From Narthecium ossifragum (lineage: Eukaryota > Streptophyta > Magnoliopsida > Dioscoreales > Nartheciaceae): 64,000 bases of DNA. The notes below the pieces were generated by a model. The model did not search any database, had not been told where the DNA came from, and was given only the letters and a program-made list of their open reading frames with translations. Location: positions 2,190,130 to 2,254,129 of the forward strand of contig OY986966.1 of NCBI GenBank assembly GCA_963920575.1, read 5' to 3'. This document shows, piece after piece, positions 1 through 10,198 of the stretch. Numbering within the stretch: the first letter of the stretch is position 1; every line of letters begins with the position of its first letter. The position numbers and the translations under genes were made by a program.

Positions 1-565
1 CATCAAAGAAGACAACCCCTATGCCCGCTGCTCCTGATATAAAGGATGCGTCCACCTGTATGGGTGCACCATTCCAAGCATCGCACTCCACTCCACGGGC
101 TTTCCAACCATTTAGGAGAAGAAACTCCCTGATCTGCCATTTGATACTGCGAGCCAAACTTGGAATAGCGACCCCCTCTTACCCATGGACCACGCTACAC
201 CTCCTTTTCCAGAGAGACCAAATAGTATAAGAAATGCTAGATTTAATCATCCTAATCTCCTCCATTTTCTGAGGCTTAAGTATCCAATCCATATACACTA
301 GGAGGTTTAGCAATTGAGGATCCAGATTCGTGCCCTCCAGCATAGACCTCCAAGTGGTTGTTGCCACAACACACCCAAACAATATATGGTCCATGGTCTC
401 CTCTTCAGCTCCACAGGCCGGACCAACCTTGTCACTGATCAATCTCAGCTCCCACAAGCGATCCTTAGCAGTTACCTTCCAGTGCGCCAGTTTCCAAAGG
501 AACTGTTGTACCCGGGGGCCGGCTGGGCTGCGCCAGATACTCGACCAGATTGGCGCGATGTGTAT
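1..565 (-). mobile_element. LINE (non-LTR) fragment, zinc-binding RT domain, runs off window
   Basis: Read on the minus strand, about 565 to 182 encodes the linker and zf-RVT region typical of plant L1-type ORF2. It has a stretch IWRSPAGPRVQQFLWKLAHW, then a Cys/His cluster (ACG, then H..LFGC) and a trailing IWSLWKRRCSVVHG. A stop at 179-181 ends the frame. Related sequence seems to continue toward position 1 in the direction where the RNase H domain would lie, so the element probably extends beyond the window. It is a 5'-truncated, decayed copy with no sign of function. The 5' boundary near 565 is approximate. Confidence 0.7.
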
Positions 566-570
566 CGTTA

Positions 571-1429
571 TATATACTCTTTTATGAATATGGCTAAATC
601 AATATTGAATTATGAGATTTTTTACAAAATACAATGCATTTTTTAACTGTTAGTATTTTTGTTATTTTCATATATATCTATATATCTTTTATTTTGATCC
701 ATATTTTTATACATTTTTAATTTTTATTTACAAATAATTACTCTCAAAATCTACAATAAAAAATAAACAAAAGATTACAGACATATAATAATAATAAACT
801 GATTATCCAAAAAGAAAAATAAAATTGATAACAAAAAAGAAATAAAACTTATAAAAAAAAAATCAAAGAAAACAGATAAAAAACAAAACTAATGAAAAAA
901 ACAAAAGAAACAAAACTAAAAAAAAAGAAAAGGAAAAGTCAATGATTGCGGCTGAGGGGCCCCCCCGGGAGCAGAAGTGAAAAATTTTGAGTGGGGCCGG
1001 AGGCAGAGGTGAAAAAATTTGAGGGGGGGCCGTAGCTGGGGTGTGTCATGAGCTGCAAGAAGCAGCTCTTTTGGTTTTTCCGTCCACTGCAAGTTGAAGC
1101 TTTGGTTTTACTCTCATAAGATATGAAAACTATGCTTTTTCCGTCCACTGCAACTTTGAAGCTTTTGTTGTATTAAGCTCATCGAATCCAAGGCTATCTC
1201 TGACTTCAGTTTCCCTCCAAATGGAACATTGCAAGAGGTGCATCAAAAAAACATTGTCAGCAGTGACTCCAAAATGGAGCCAAGATGAAGTAGGGTCTTG
1301 AACTAGAGTCCGCTTTGGGTACTATCGTTTCCCAATACTATCATTATATCAATGGATGTAATCTAAATAGATCTCATCCAACGATTGAGAGCATTAGTAT
1401 AAGAATCCCAATCCTATTGACATTGTTGA
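571..1429. other. gene-free A/T-rich stretch with a short tandem duplication
   Basis: No credible coding frame. Positions 600-940 are strongly A/T-rich. At about 1075-1170 a 60-bp unit starting TTTTTCCGTCCACTGCAA occurs twice in tandem with a few differences. The G/C-rich patch at 950-1040 (gggggcc motifs alternating with tgaaaaattt) looks like decayed retrotransposon sequence but is not assignable. Confidence 0.5.
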
Positions 1430-1600
1430 GTGGTGATTTATGCACATGGTCACGTGGCATATGCAATATGATCAAGTGCCTTGAATCTGTAATGAGAAAC
1501 CGAATTTTTATTTTGATTCATTGGTATCTCACCATCGATGAATTAGATTAATGAATCGGTATTCCACTACCGATTCATGACCATGTGTATACAAATCTTT
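1430..1600. repeat. MITE-like repeat with ATCGGTA motifs, copy A
   Basis: Ends read TTATGCACATGG on the left and CCATGTGTATAC on the right, roughly inverted. The interior contains GAATCGGT and CTACCGATT motifs in opposite orientations. The same motif vocabulary recurs near 26.3-26.55 kb and 49.8-50.1 kb, which defines a small family of palindromic, non-coding elements. No clear target duplication was identified, so the boundaries are approximate. Confidence 0.45.
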
Positions 1601-4080
1601 TTTTCAATGGCATTAATCCTATTGGGCAACAACTGCAAAGTGAACCTTTCTTTCTGCACACTGGTTCCAGCGTGGAGCCATGACTCACCACCGGTAATGA
1701 CATCCACATGTAGCCTTTCCTGTCCGATGGTTTTTTTTACACCTCATATTTATTTATGTTCTTACTCTTTTTAGCTTTCTGCTGCCTTTTTCCCGGATTC
1801 CCATTCCACCGCCCCGACTCCATGCCATCCTGTCTCTCTCCACTGAATCTAGACTCCACTCTTTTCTTCATTATTAGATGCAACTATAATAGCACAAATT
1901 TATCCACTATTAGTCGACGAGTCTATTTGAATCTAACCATATCCATGCCGGAAGTCGTGCTGACTTCGCTCTGAATATATGCTCAAATATGAGCATTTTT
2001 CTCAAGTATTTTTGACATAGTTTTGTAAGCATATCTATTTTTACAGTTTCATATCAAAATTTTAAAGTATATTATCTGATGCGAAGGATGCTGTCGACAT
2101 TGTGAATGGTGATAGAGTTTGGTCCGAAAGACTATAATGAATTGTTAGATCGATTTGATGACTTATGAATTCCTTCGAGTCAGTATTTGTCTTGTATATA
2201 CCGAGGTCCTCTGATGTTAGGACGAAAAAGGTTACAAAGCTGTGTGGAATTGAGAGCATCGGATTTAACTAGCGGCTCGAGGATGGGCTACATGCCCTTG
2301 TTTGAGTGCTTTAAATAAAATTTCTTAGCCCTCGGGCTATCTTATTAAAAAAAAAAAACAAAACACACTCAGCCACTTGATTTATCCAGCATATCTCATG
2401 CAAAATGATACCCACTATACAAATGCTAGACATTCATAAATGAAAGAAGCTGATAAGGAATTGCAGCTACCTACCTACCTACCTACAGCTTTCCCCCCAA
2501 TGGGCTCAAAACTCATACTTATTCAGCAACTGGAATGATTTTGTTCTGAAATCCACCCATGCTTCTGCACAGTAGTACTGTTGTTTATTCTATTCTTATC
2601 AGAGCACCCCGTTTTCTTTTTCTTTTTTTCAATTACTAATCTTTAAATAACCTAATAAGGTACAACAAAAGCACATTTATTGGCCAAAAGCTTAACAGTA
2701 TTGAGACTAAATATTAAATTCTAAATCAGAAATATTCTGTGATCCACTCAACTTATTTATTGGCTACTAAGTAAGATCTGGGAGACCCACATCTCCTTCT
2801 CCATGAAAGGAACCTAGAAAGTTCTTTTCCATGCACATAGTTTTCTAAGCACTCTCAACATTCAAATGTTACTGACATCCAAAAGTAATATTAGTTTATA
2901 TTCAGAGAAAATAAATCAATGATTGAGATTAAAGAGCCTCTAATATTTCTATTGTGGGCTTTAACATTTCAAGCAAAAAAGGATGAAAGAACCCATGAGG
3001 GCCAATCAAAAAACGAAAAGTACCCTTGTCTGTTGTAATAACAAATGGCCCTATCTCTTATGCTGAAGGAATCCATTGTCTCTTCCCCATCTACTTGCAC
3101 AATATAGTCCTTTTCATTCCCTCTTCTCCATGTTAGCCCTCCTCTTTTCCTCAGTTCCAAATCCAGAAAAGAAAGATTTCATGTAAGGAGCATCTGTCTC
3201 TTGCTCAGGTCATGATTCCATCACACCCCCTCTGAGACCCCACTTGAGGATAAGAGTGCAGATGAGCTCCTACACCTTAGAAACTATTCAGTGAATGGCA
3301 TTCAACACAACAAATGGCTTCTGTTAGCCATTGCTATCATGATACCAAATGCATGATATTGGTGAGAAAGAGACCCATCTCACAAATAAGAGTGTGTCAA
3401 TAGCCTCTGTATTTGTATTTTTTTCTGGCAAAGCCATATATATATATATAGAACCAATTCAACAGGTCAGTCTTGATAGATGAGTCCCTCTGATCTCTTC
3501 CATGTTTACTTTTGATGAGGTTAAAAACAGTACACATTTCCACATACAAAAATGTGTGTGTGTGTGTGTGTATATAACATTATCTTCTGCTTGTCCTCAT
3601 ATTATTATTTGATACAGGCCATGCATATATGTCTTGTAGAGTGGCCTTTGATGAGCCTGTAGGGCTGCTGGAAACTTTACTGCGACACTGAAACAGATCA
3701 GTGGTTTAGCTAATATATAGATGATATGAGATGAAATGAAAACTTATAATTCAACTGGTGATAAGGAAGGGATGAAAGCTCTTGATTAGGATGGTGAGAT
3801 CGATATCTCGTTTGAATGATGAAGAGATATCAGTCAGTTGGCTGCTTCTATAAAAGCTCAATTTTCCTTGGTCATGGAAAGAAGCAAAAAAGTGGAAGAT
3901 GTCTGGCACTGAGTTGAGAGGTAGGGGGACCTTATCGCTTGCTCTTTATTCTATTGGGCCCAAACCGGATCCTTCTAGGAGCTGTCCTGATCATCACCTT
4001 GAATGAAGATAATGCATCAAAATGCAGCCTATTTTTCCTGCAATATTTCTGTGCAGACCACCACTACTTACTATTCCTCA
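1601..4080. other. gene-free stretch with retroposon-like tail and SSRs
   Basis: I see no supported gene. At 2318-2360 a tail containing TAGCCCTCGGGCTATCTTAT runs into an A-tract and resembles the LINE-type 3' ends seen elsewhere in the window. Simple repeats include a (CTAC)n run at 2470-2486 and a (TG)n run near 3553-3571. The short reading frames here lack homology-like features and have random composition. Confidence 0.45.
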
Positions 4081-4089
4081 CCGGTGCTC

Positions 4090-4096
4090 TATTTAA
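4090..4096 (+). promoter_or_regulatory. TATA box of the MIR169 locus
   Basis: TATTTAA within CTATTTAAGAG lies about 170 bp upstream of the hairpin. This is a typical spacing for a plant pri-miRNA promoter and implies transcription starting near 4120-4130. An inverted CCAAT (ATTGG, 3953-3957) lies 133 bp further upstream. It is noted only because miR169 targets NF-YA, the CCAAT-binding subunit. Assignment rests on motif and position alone. Confidence 0.5.
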
Positions 4097-4259
4097 GAGC
4101 CATGAACCCCATGCTTCCTCCATCGATCCTCTTCCCTCTCCTAGCTCTTCAAAGCTTGTCATTAGCTTCTCTTGTGAGGAAGAGCTATTGAAGCTCATTC
4201 AGCTGAAGATTTCTTCTTCTTCTTCTTCTTCTTCTTCTTCTTCTTCATCTGTTGCCTTA

Positions 4260-4416
4260 CATGGAAAGGATCAGGAACTATGGTGCAGCCAAGGATGACT
4301 TGCCGACGCTTTTGCTTGCATAATTGCGTTCACTCTTTCTTGAAAGGGATCAATATTGGAAAGAGGAAGTTGGCAAGTTGTCCTTGGCTACATGTTGATT
4401 CCTGATCTTCATGGTA
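4260..4416 (+). ncRNA. MIR169: MIR169 precursor hairpin
   Basis: The mature miR169 lies at 4286-4306 and begins CAGCCAAGGATGACTTGCC, the family consensus; its last two bases (GA) are those of the miR169a form. The opposite arm at 4372-4392 reads GGCAAGTTGTCCTTGGCTAC and pairs with it almost fully. Pairing continues outward: the arm around 4260-4284 (catggaaaggatcagga...) matches the complement of 4393-4416 (...tcctgatcttcatgg). This gives a stem of about 150 nt with the miRNA on the 5' arm, as is usual for MIR169. miR169 guides cleavage of NF-YA transcription factor mRNAs and acts in drought, nutrient and flowering responses (established). A (TTC)n microsatellite at 4207-4245 sits just upstream, inside the presumed primary transcript. 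Confidence 0.92.
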
Positions 4417-4828
4417 GGCCTCTGGTGATAATCTTTGAGTCATCGAAAGATCGTTCGTGCTTTCTTGACATTCTTGGATTTTATTTGGATGTTCTAATGT
4501 TGGTGAGATTTGGACAAAGAGAGGATACTATATTGTTCAGTCTTGGTTTATGCTTTTATCGCTGTTTTTCAAAGCAATTTCTTGACAGGCCAGCATTCTA
4601 CTTCGTTTATTTCTTTCTGATTCTTATAATGCAGTAGGATTTATGGGTTTCACAACTTCAATAATTAATATCATCGAGTTCAAGAATCGCTGTCACATTT
4701 CCTTAATGATTGAGCTCCATTGATTTGTTGTCTGAATTGGGGCGATGAAATTTGCGACAATTAAATAGATAGCTCATCAAAGGAGAAGTTTTTGCATCCC
4801 AATAAATGTTGAAATCTTTAGATTGTTG

Positions 4829-4865
<37 letters not shown>

Positions 4866-6448
4866 TGGCTAGAAACTTTGAACTAGAAACTGAAGTTAAT
4901 TAATAGTCATAGCTTATGAGGTTCTTTTTCTTCTTCTGTTTCTTGATCTTATGCATTTCATGGTGCATCTACAAGCTGAGACATCCTTCTTTTCAAGGTT
5001 TTCATATGATGCCTATATCACCAAGTAGCTAGAAGCTGCAGGGTTATGAAATCTAATAAAGATGAATTGCAGTTGAAGATGCAACACGTACAGATTCGTC
5101 GCAGAAGATTGCAGGTCTATTCGGGACATTCCGGTATGGTAAAATATGACAAGCATTAAGAGCAAATGCAGTTCTATCATTGAATTATTGTTCAAACTTA
5201 CATTACAGGTACAATCTAAGTTTCAGAGAGTACATGCATTGCGGATTTTACCCTTGAATGATTGCTCTTTTCTTTCTTCAACCTCTCCAAATCTGGAAAT
5301 GTACTAGTTTACCATGTCCTTGCATTGAAGTAGCTAGCAATTAAAATCCGGAAAGTTGAGCATGGAACATACATATGTTTTCATGATCATCAATGGTTTT
5401 TGTAAAATCTTGGGCTGTTCTAGAGGTTCTAGGATTCATCAAAATCGACATCAAAGTATCAAATAGACGTACTTTTAGACCACTCTATTAGCTATAGAGT
5501 GTGTCAAAAGTGGCTCACATTCCTTAGATAGTACACTGTTCGTTGTCAGGGAAAGGGTTGCATCACATGCTCATGGATTCTATTGTTTGGCAAACAGATA
5601 TGCTTGCGTTTGTGTGCGTGCGTGCTCCAGAGTCCAGCATGTGTTTGTGTCTCTGTGGAGATCTAGATAGACGGTGAGAGAGAGAGAGAGAGAGAGAGAA
5701 ATCAAATCTAGCAGACACTGCAGCATATGATACCTGTTTCCCATGACAAACTTTAGTGGAACATTGCACCTCATGAAGGAAGTTGTTGTAATGATAAGTA
5801 GAGTACAAGATCCTATTTTTATGGCAATAGTTTCACTAAATTATAGGCATCAAAAGTACATTTTCCAATCACGGGTGCGTGAGTTTTGACTGTGAGATTT
5901 GATGTTAATTAAAACTTCTTCTTTTTTTTGGTTTTGGTTATCATGGTTACTAAATACCAACCTTCTTTTTCAGATGGACTGTTGTACTGTTATCTTGCAA
6001 AAAGTAAGTAGAGCTTGCCATCCATGTCAATTCGTCACTCTTATTGATGTTTTTCCTTGTTAATATTTTAAGTTCTGAGTACATGAGTGTTCAAAGGAGG
6101 ACTTTATTGTTAAGTTCTTATAAGAATACGTGCATTTGTGCAGGACTTGCAAACTCTTGATCTTTTTGTTGTTTCTTTGTTTGTAAAGTTCTTTCTTATT
6201 GTTTATTCCACAGTGTTTCATTACCAGAAGCTCGTATTTGTTCATAGTATACTAGTTTCTTCATGACATACTGATTTAAGATTACATATGTTCAATACCA
6301 TTTCATTAAGGAACAATCATGATGTTCTTCGGCAAAACTGAGTTACGATGAGCGTAAGCTTTGAAAGCTACGAAGCGTGATCTCATAAAATTTTGAAAGT
6401 TATGAAGAAAAGTTTTAATGGTTTCTTTATCGACAAAGATCAAGATTT
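4417..6448. other. gene-free stretch downstream of MIR169
   Basis: No supported gene. The first few hundred bases may be the 3' part of the pri-miR169 transcript. Simple repeats are (TA)n at 4833-4862 and (GA)n at 5677-5699. No inverted repeat large enough for another miRNA was noticed. Confidence 0.4.
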
Positions 6449-6727
6449 TTTTTTTTTTTTTTTTTTGATTAGTCAAGCCGTAGCTACAACACAAGACTGT
6501 TATTACACCTTACTTTATCGGTCCCCTCGGCCAAACCGAGCGAGCATCAGCATCATCGGCAATTACATTCAGCTCAGCTCCCTGGGGATGTGAATAATTG
6601 AAAACTCATACATGGATCTTAATATCCATTAGATTTCTAATACAATGGATCTACAAGAACGTGATTGAGACATTCTCCCAAACACCATATCAATAGCCAT
6701 CTTACAGTCACTTTCAAAGAGAATGTT
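6449..6727 (-). mobile_element. 5'-truncated LINE 3' end with poly(A)
   Basis: On the minus strand, 6727 downward encodes ILFESDCKMAIDMVFGRMSQ, a match in pattern to the RNase H-like domain at the ORF2 end of plant LINEs (the ESD motif). Stops follow, then a tail ending GGCTTGACTAATC and an A-tract (the T-run at 6447-6465 on the plus strand). The copy is truncated and non-functional. The 5' limit is a guess based on where the similarity-like frame stops. Confidence 0.65.
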
Positions 6728-7081
6728 TCGTTCCCCTCGCCGCGCCGAGGCCTCCTACGGACAAAGTAAGAGAAAAAATAGTTACATACTTACATGAGTT
6801 AGGAGAGTTATTAATTGTCGAGGCAACTATGGGCTTTGGTTTCAGGCCCAAAGGCCAAGGCCGGAAGTTAGTTCTATGGACATCTAAACACAAATCGGAT
6901 CCAACTCCAAACAATCCATATGAAACCTAACCCAAACGAAAACTATGGGCTTTTTCGTATATTTTCCTTAGCTAGTTCTTAATTATTCTTGTTCTTGAAC
7001 ACTGGCCAAATAAACAAACAAAGTGAGCCTATTTTTTCTCTATTAAAAGCTTGTGATCTACGTTAACCTCATGTATATTTA

Positions 7082-7241
7082 CTAGTGGGCCCCTGCCACT
7101 TGGCAGGGTAACCACCCACCAATTTCTCCATTAACTATTAACCACCTACAACACTCTCCTTCTCATTAACCACCTCCCCCACTAAAGGCTCCACGTAGGA
7201 CAACCAAGTTAACTTATAACTATGCTGTCATATAAGGATGA
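7082..7241 (-). mobile_element. short non-autonomous Helitron, copy 1
   Basis: On the minus strand it starts TCATCCTTATAT and ends with a hairpin (CCCTGCC-AAGT-GGCAGGG), five bases, then CTAG followed by T. A 5' TC, a 3' CTRR end preceded closely by a small hairpin, and insertion before T are the Helitron signature. No RepHel coding sequence is present, so it can only move in trans. It lies end to end with copy 2, four bases apart. Confidence 0.7.
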
Positions 7242-7245
7242 TATA

Positions 7246-7508
7246 CTAGCGGGCCCCCGTGCCACCTGGCACGGTAATCACCCACCCCTTAACTTTCATG
7301 TTAACTTCCTTGTTAACCACCCACCCCTCAACCCTTCATCCACTAACCTCTACTAACTTCCATGTTAACTTCCCCCTCATCCCCATTAACCACCTCCCCC
7401 ACTAACTTTCCATTCCACGTAGGTTTCACATAGGACTAAGCCTGTCATGTAAGATCCACGTAGGACAACCAAAGGTTAACTTATAATCATGCTCCTATAT
7501 AAGGATGA
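7246..7508 (-). mobile_element. short non-autonomous Helitron, copy 2
   Basis: Same 5' end (ATCATCCTTATAT) and 3' end (hairpin, GGGCCCG, CTAG, T) as its neighbour, in the same orientation. Its stem reads CCGTGCC-AGGT-GGCACGG, differing from copy 1 at a base pair on both sides so that pairing is kept. The interior is C/A-rich with repeated CCCACCCC and TTAACTTCC stretches. Related ends recur in the opposite orientation near 47.6-47.74 kb. Confidence 0.7.
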
Positions 7509-9465
7509 TTTGTGGAGTTATGATAGCCGGAGAAGAAGTGGGCCTCTCAAAACTATTCTCAAACAGCAGAGGGATTTAAAAAGAGTAGAAGACATCTCAA
7601 TGCATCATTGATGCCATGAAAGCTCCAAAACAATGCAAACAAAACGCACTGTCATCATACCAGGGCTCAGACACCAACTCCACGATCTGCAAAAAATGGC
7701 CCAGTACTGAACCCTATATAGTCGCTTATTGGGCCAACGCAATCACGGAATAACAACCAAACTATCCTTAGTTCCTATCCCGTCCGTATCCCGGAATTCA
7801 AGCGGACATTGTAATAAAATTCATATTATAATATTAATGAAACGAGAAAATATTATTAATTAAATTATATATATATTATATTATTAAGTAATTGATTAAA
7901 GTCCAGGTGAATATTAAATACATTATCATATAATTAATTAACTACCAATATATCCCATAAAAATTCAAAAGTGAAATTTACTTATTTTATATTATTTTAA
8001 TAATATATACTAAAATGATATTATTATCTTCATATAAATGGGTTCGTATGAAGATGCATTAATGTGTATGACCATGCCACGCCATCATGCTATGCCATAT
8101 GACGATGCAATCCTTTTTCGCGTCCGTCGTAGGTGGAGGCCATGTATACGTCGCCGGCAACTACGGCACCGACAAGAACACCCTCAACATCGATGCTGAC
8201 GATGGTGGAGGAGTGGGAGTCCGCTGGATATGGCAAATAACCGGGCCTTAATATGAGAGAGATTTGCCGGTGGAGACGTCAAACAGGACGAATAGGCTGA
8301 TAATATTATACTTTATTATAATATATTCAAGTTAATTATGTCCAATATGTTATTCAGAAGTTAAAGTGAATATATGCATCATAATATTAATAAAACATGA
8401 AAATATTATTAATTAAATTATATGCTTTATCATATTATTACACGGTCGATCCACGCATCCACCGTCACATCGATCGTCAGCCTCTGTGAGGAAATGATGC
8501 ATCCAGTGTCGATGCTTCGATCGACCTTCAATTTTCAATCTTGATCCACAAAGTTCACGGTCGATTCATGCATCGTCTGTCGATCGATCAACATTCAATC
8601 GTCAATCTTAATCAACAAAGATCACGGTCGATCCGTGCATCATCTGTCGACGGTCTATCCATGCATCCTCCTTGATTCACTCACGGTCAATCCATTCATC
8701 GACCGTACGTTCTCTGTCATCGACCATACGTCTCTGTCAAGAGAACGTCACTCCATGGTTGATGTTTGGTTCGACCGTCAGCTCAACTCCAACTTAGCTA
8801 AGTCAGGAGCATCGATCGTGCTAACTCACGGTCACGGTCGATCCTGACATCGACCGTCAGTACAAGAACTTTTAAAAAATGAGATAAAAGTGATTTAAAT
8901 TGAGGGATATAAATATCAAATCATTGTTTTATTGTTACGCACATATTGACATCATCAAAATAAGGTTAGGATTAATATAATCACATGTTTTCTAAATATG
9001 AAAAGAGAGAATTATGTGCTCTCAGTTAAACAAGTTGACCCGACGAGTTTAATAAACGGATTAGACGGGTCGAGTCGGGTTGACACGTTTAATATCAGAT
9101 CGGTTCGGATTAACAAATATGATATGTTTATTAAACCGATCATGTTCGAATTTGACCTTTAGATCGAGATATTGATACTCGAACCGACATGAACCCAACT
9201 GATGAACAGAATTGTCACCCGGGACAAATTGCAAATATAGCTACAAGATAAGGGTAGGTTGGTGGTACCTTGGGTTCCTTGTTTAAATGTCACATCATGA
9301 TGAACATGGCTGGTGAGGTCGGTTGTGCCTATCAATCTAAGAATGATGCAGCTGCCAAAGGAATGACCTGATGTCCTTTATAGGCCATTGTTAGTTGTAA
9401 AGAGGTCTGGCGTGTTGAGCTACTTCTTTGCTTGTTTCTCTGAATCTCTGAGATTCTATTGTTCA
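7509..9465. other. A/T-rich repetitive DNA with TCGACCGT-type tandem motifs
   Basis: No supported gene. A segment around 7830-7875 (ATATTAATGAAACGAGAAAA...) recurs at 8370-8421 as a direct repeat about 540 bp apart. Between 8450 and 8860 the motif ACGGTCGAT and its complement recur many times. Two units of about 67 bp, beginning near 8516 and 8582, are clear tandem copies. A short GC-rich stretch at 8120-8240 has an open frame rich in Gly and Asp but no recognisable domain. Confidence 0.45.
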
Positions 9466-9584
9466 GCTAATATGCTCTTCAAGCGGACGAGCTTGCTCGT
9501 TCGGCTCGGGAGGGTAGGTAGATCCGGCCCTGCGGGCTGTAGCTTCGGCTCATCTTGTCAAATAAAGCTAATATGCTCTTCAAG
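9466..9584 (+). mobile_element. very short retroposon with 18-bp target duplication
   Basis: The 18-bp sequence GCTAATATGCTCTTCAAG occurs at 9466-9483 and again at 9567-9584. It flanks an 83-bp insert that ends GTCAAATAAA. A long direct target duplication with an A-rich 3' end is what LINE-driven reverse transcription leaves. The insert tail (GGCTCATCTTGTCAAATAAA) resembles the other LINE tails of this window. It is an extremely 5'-truncated copy with no coding content. Confidence 0.75.
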
Positions 9585-10198
9585 AGACATGCCCAAAGCC
9601 CAGGATCACCAATCCCCAAACCAGTTCAATGTTAGGATATGGTGAAGCTTCTACATGGGTTTCTGGGGAAATCTTGAGGGAGAGAGGAACCATCTGGTAG
9701 GAGGGCATTTTCCAATGTTTGTGGATGTCACTTTCTGATTGAAATGGGAGCCAGATATTTTTATCTTCAATCCAGAAACAGCTCTGATTTCTCAACTTCA
9801 ACCATACTGTTCTGTGACTGTGTCTTCTGCTTGCGTTGTCTGAATCATCTTCTTTTCTTCCAAAAGTCTAAGCTAAGGATAGTAGTTGGGTCCCTTGGAG
9901 TAGACAGTGACCTCCTAATGGCAAAGATAGCAAATCCTTCAACTTGTTGAAGGGTAGCTCCCATAGAATGTATTGACAGCATTTCAATGCAAGTTTAGTC
10001 TTTTTTTTTACCCCACCTCATATGCAGCTTTACTGCAATCTGTGTCATATATCTGTCAAGAAAAAACAAAGATTTTCACTATATTTCCATTGCCACCATC
10101 CTATAAATTATGCTCATTGTTGAGGGAAAGTGGAGAAGAGCTAGTATGACGTGGAACTGATTTAATTGGAGATAGCTCAGACCATATGTTTGGTTGAC
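9585..10198. other. upstream region of the kinesin gene
   Basis: Nothing convincing. An in-frame stop at 10163-10165 precedes the first kinesin exon. A possible splice acceptor (GCTCAG, ending 10180) leaves room for an upstream exon that I could not identify. Promoter elements were not recognised. Confidence 0.3.

Noticed and set aside
3939..4298. Open frames with a Ser-rich run over the MIR169 region
   Set aside because: The Ser run is the (TTC)n microsatellite, the frame overlaps the miRNA arm, and no protein-like conservation is visible.
8450..8860. CRISPR-like array
   Set aside because: Repeat units are irregular, spacing is not constant, and the DNA is a plant nuclear genome.
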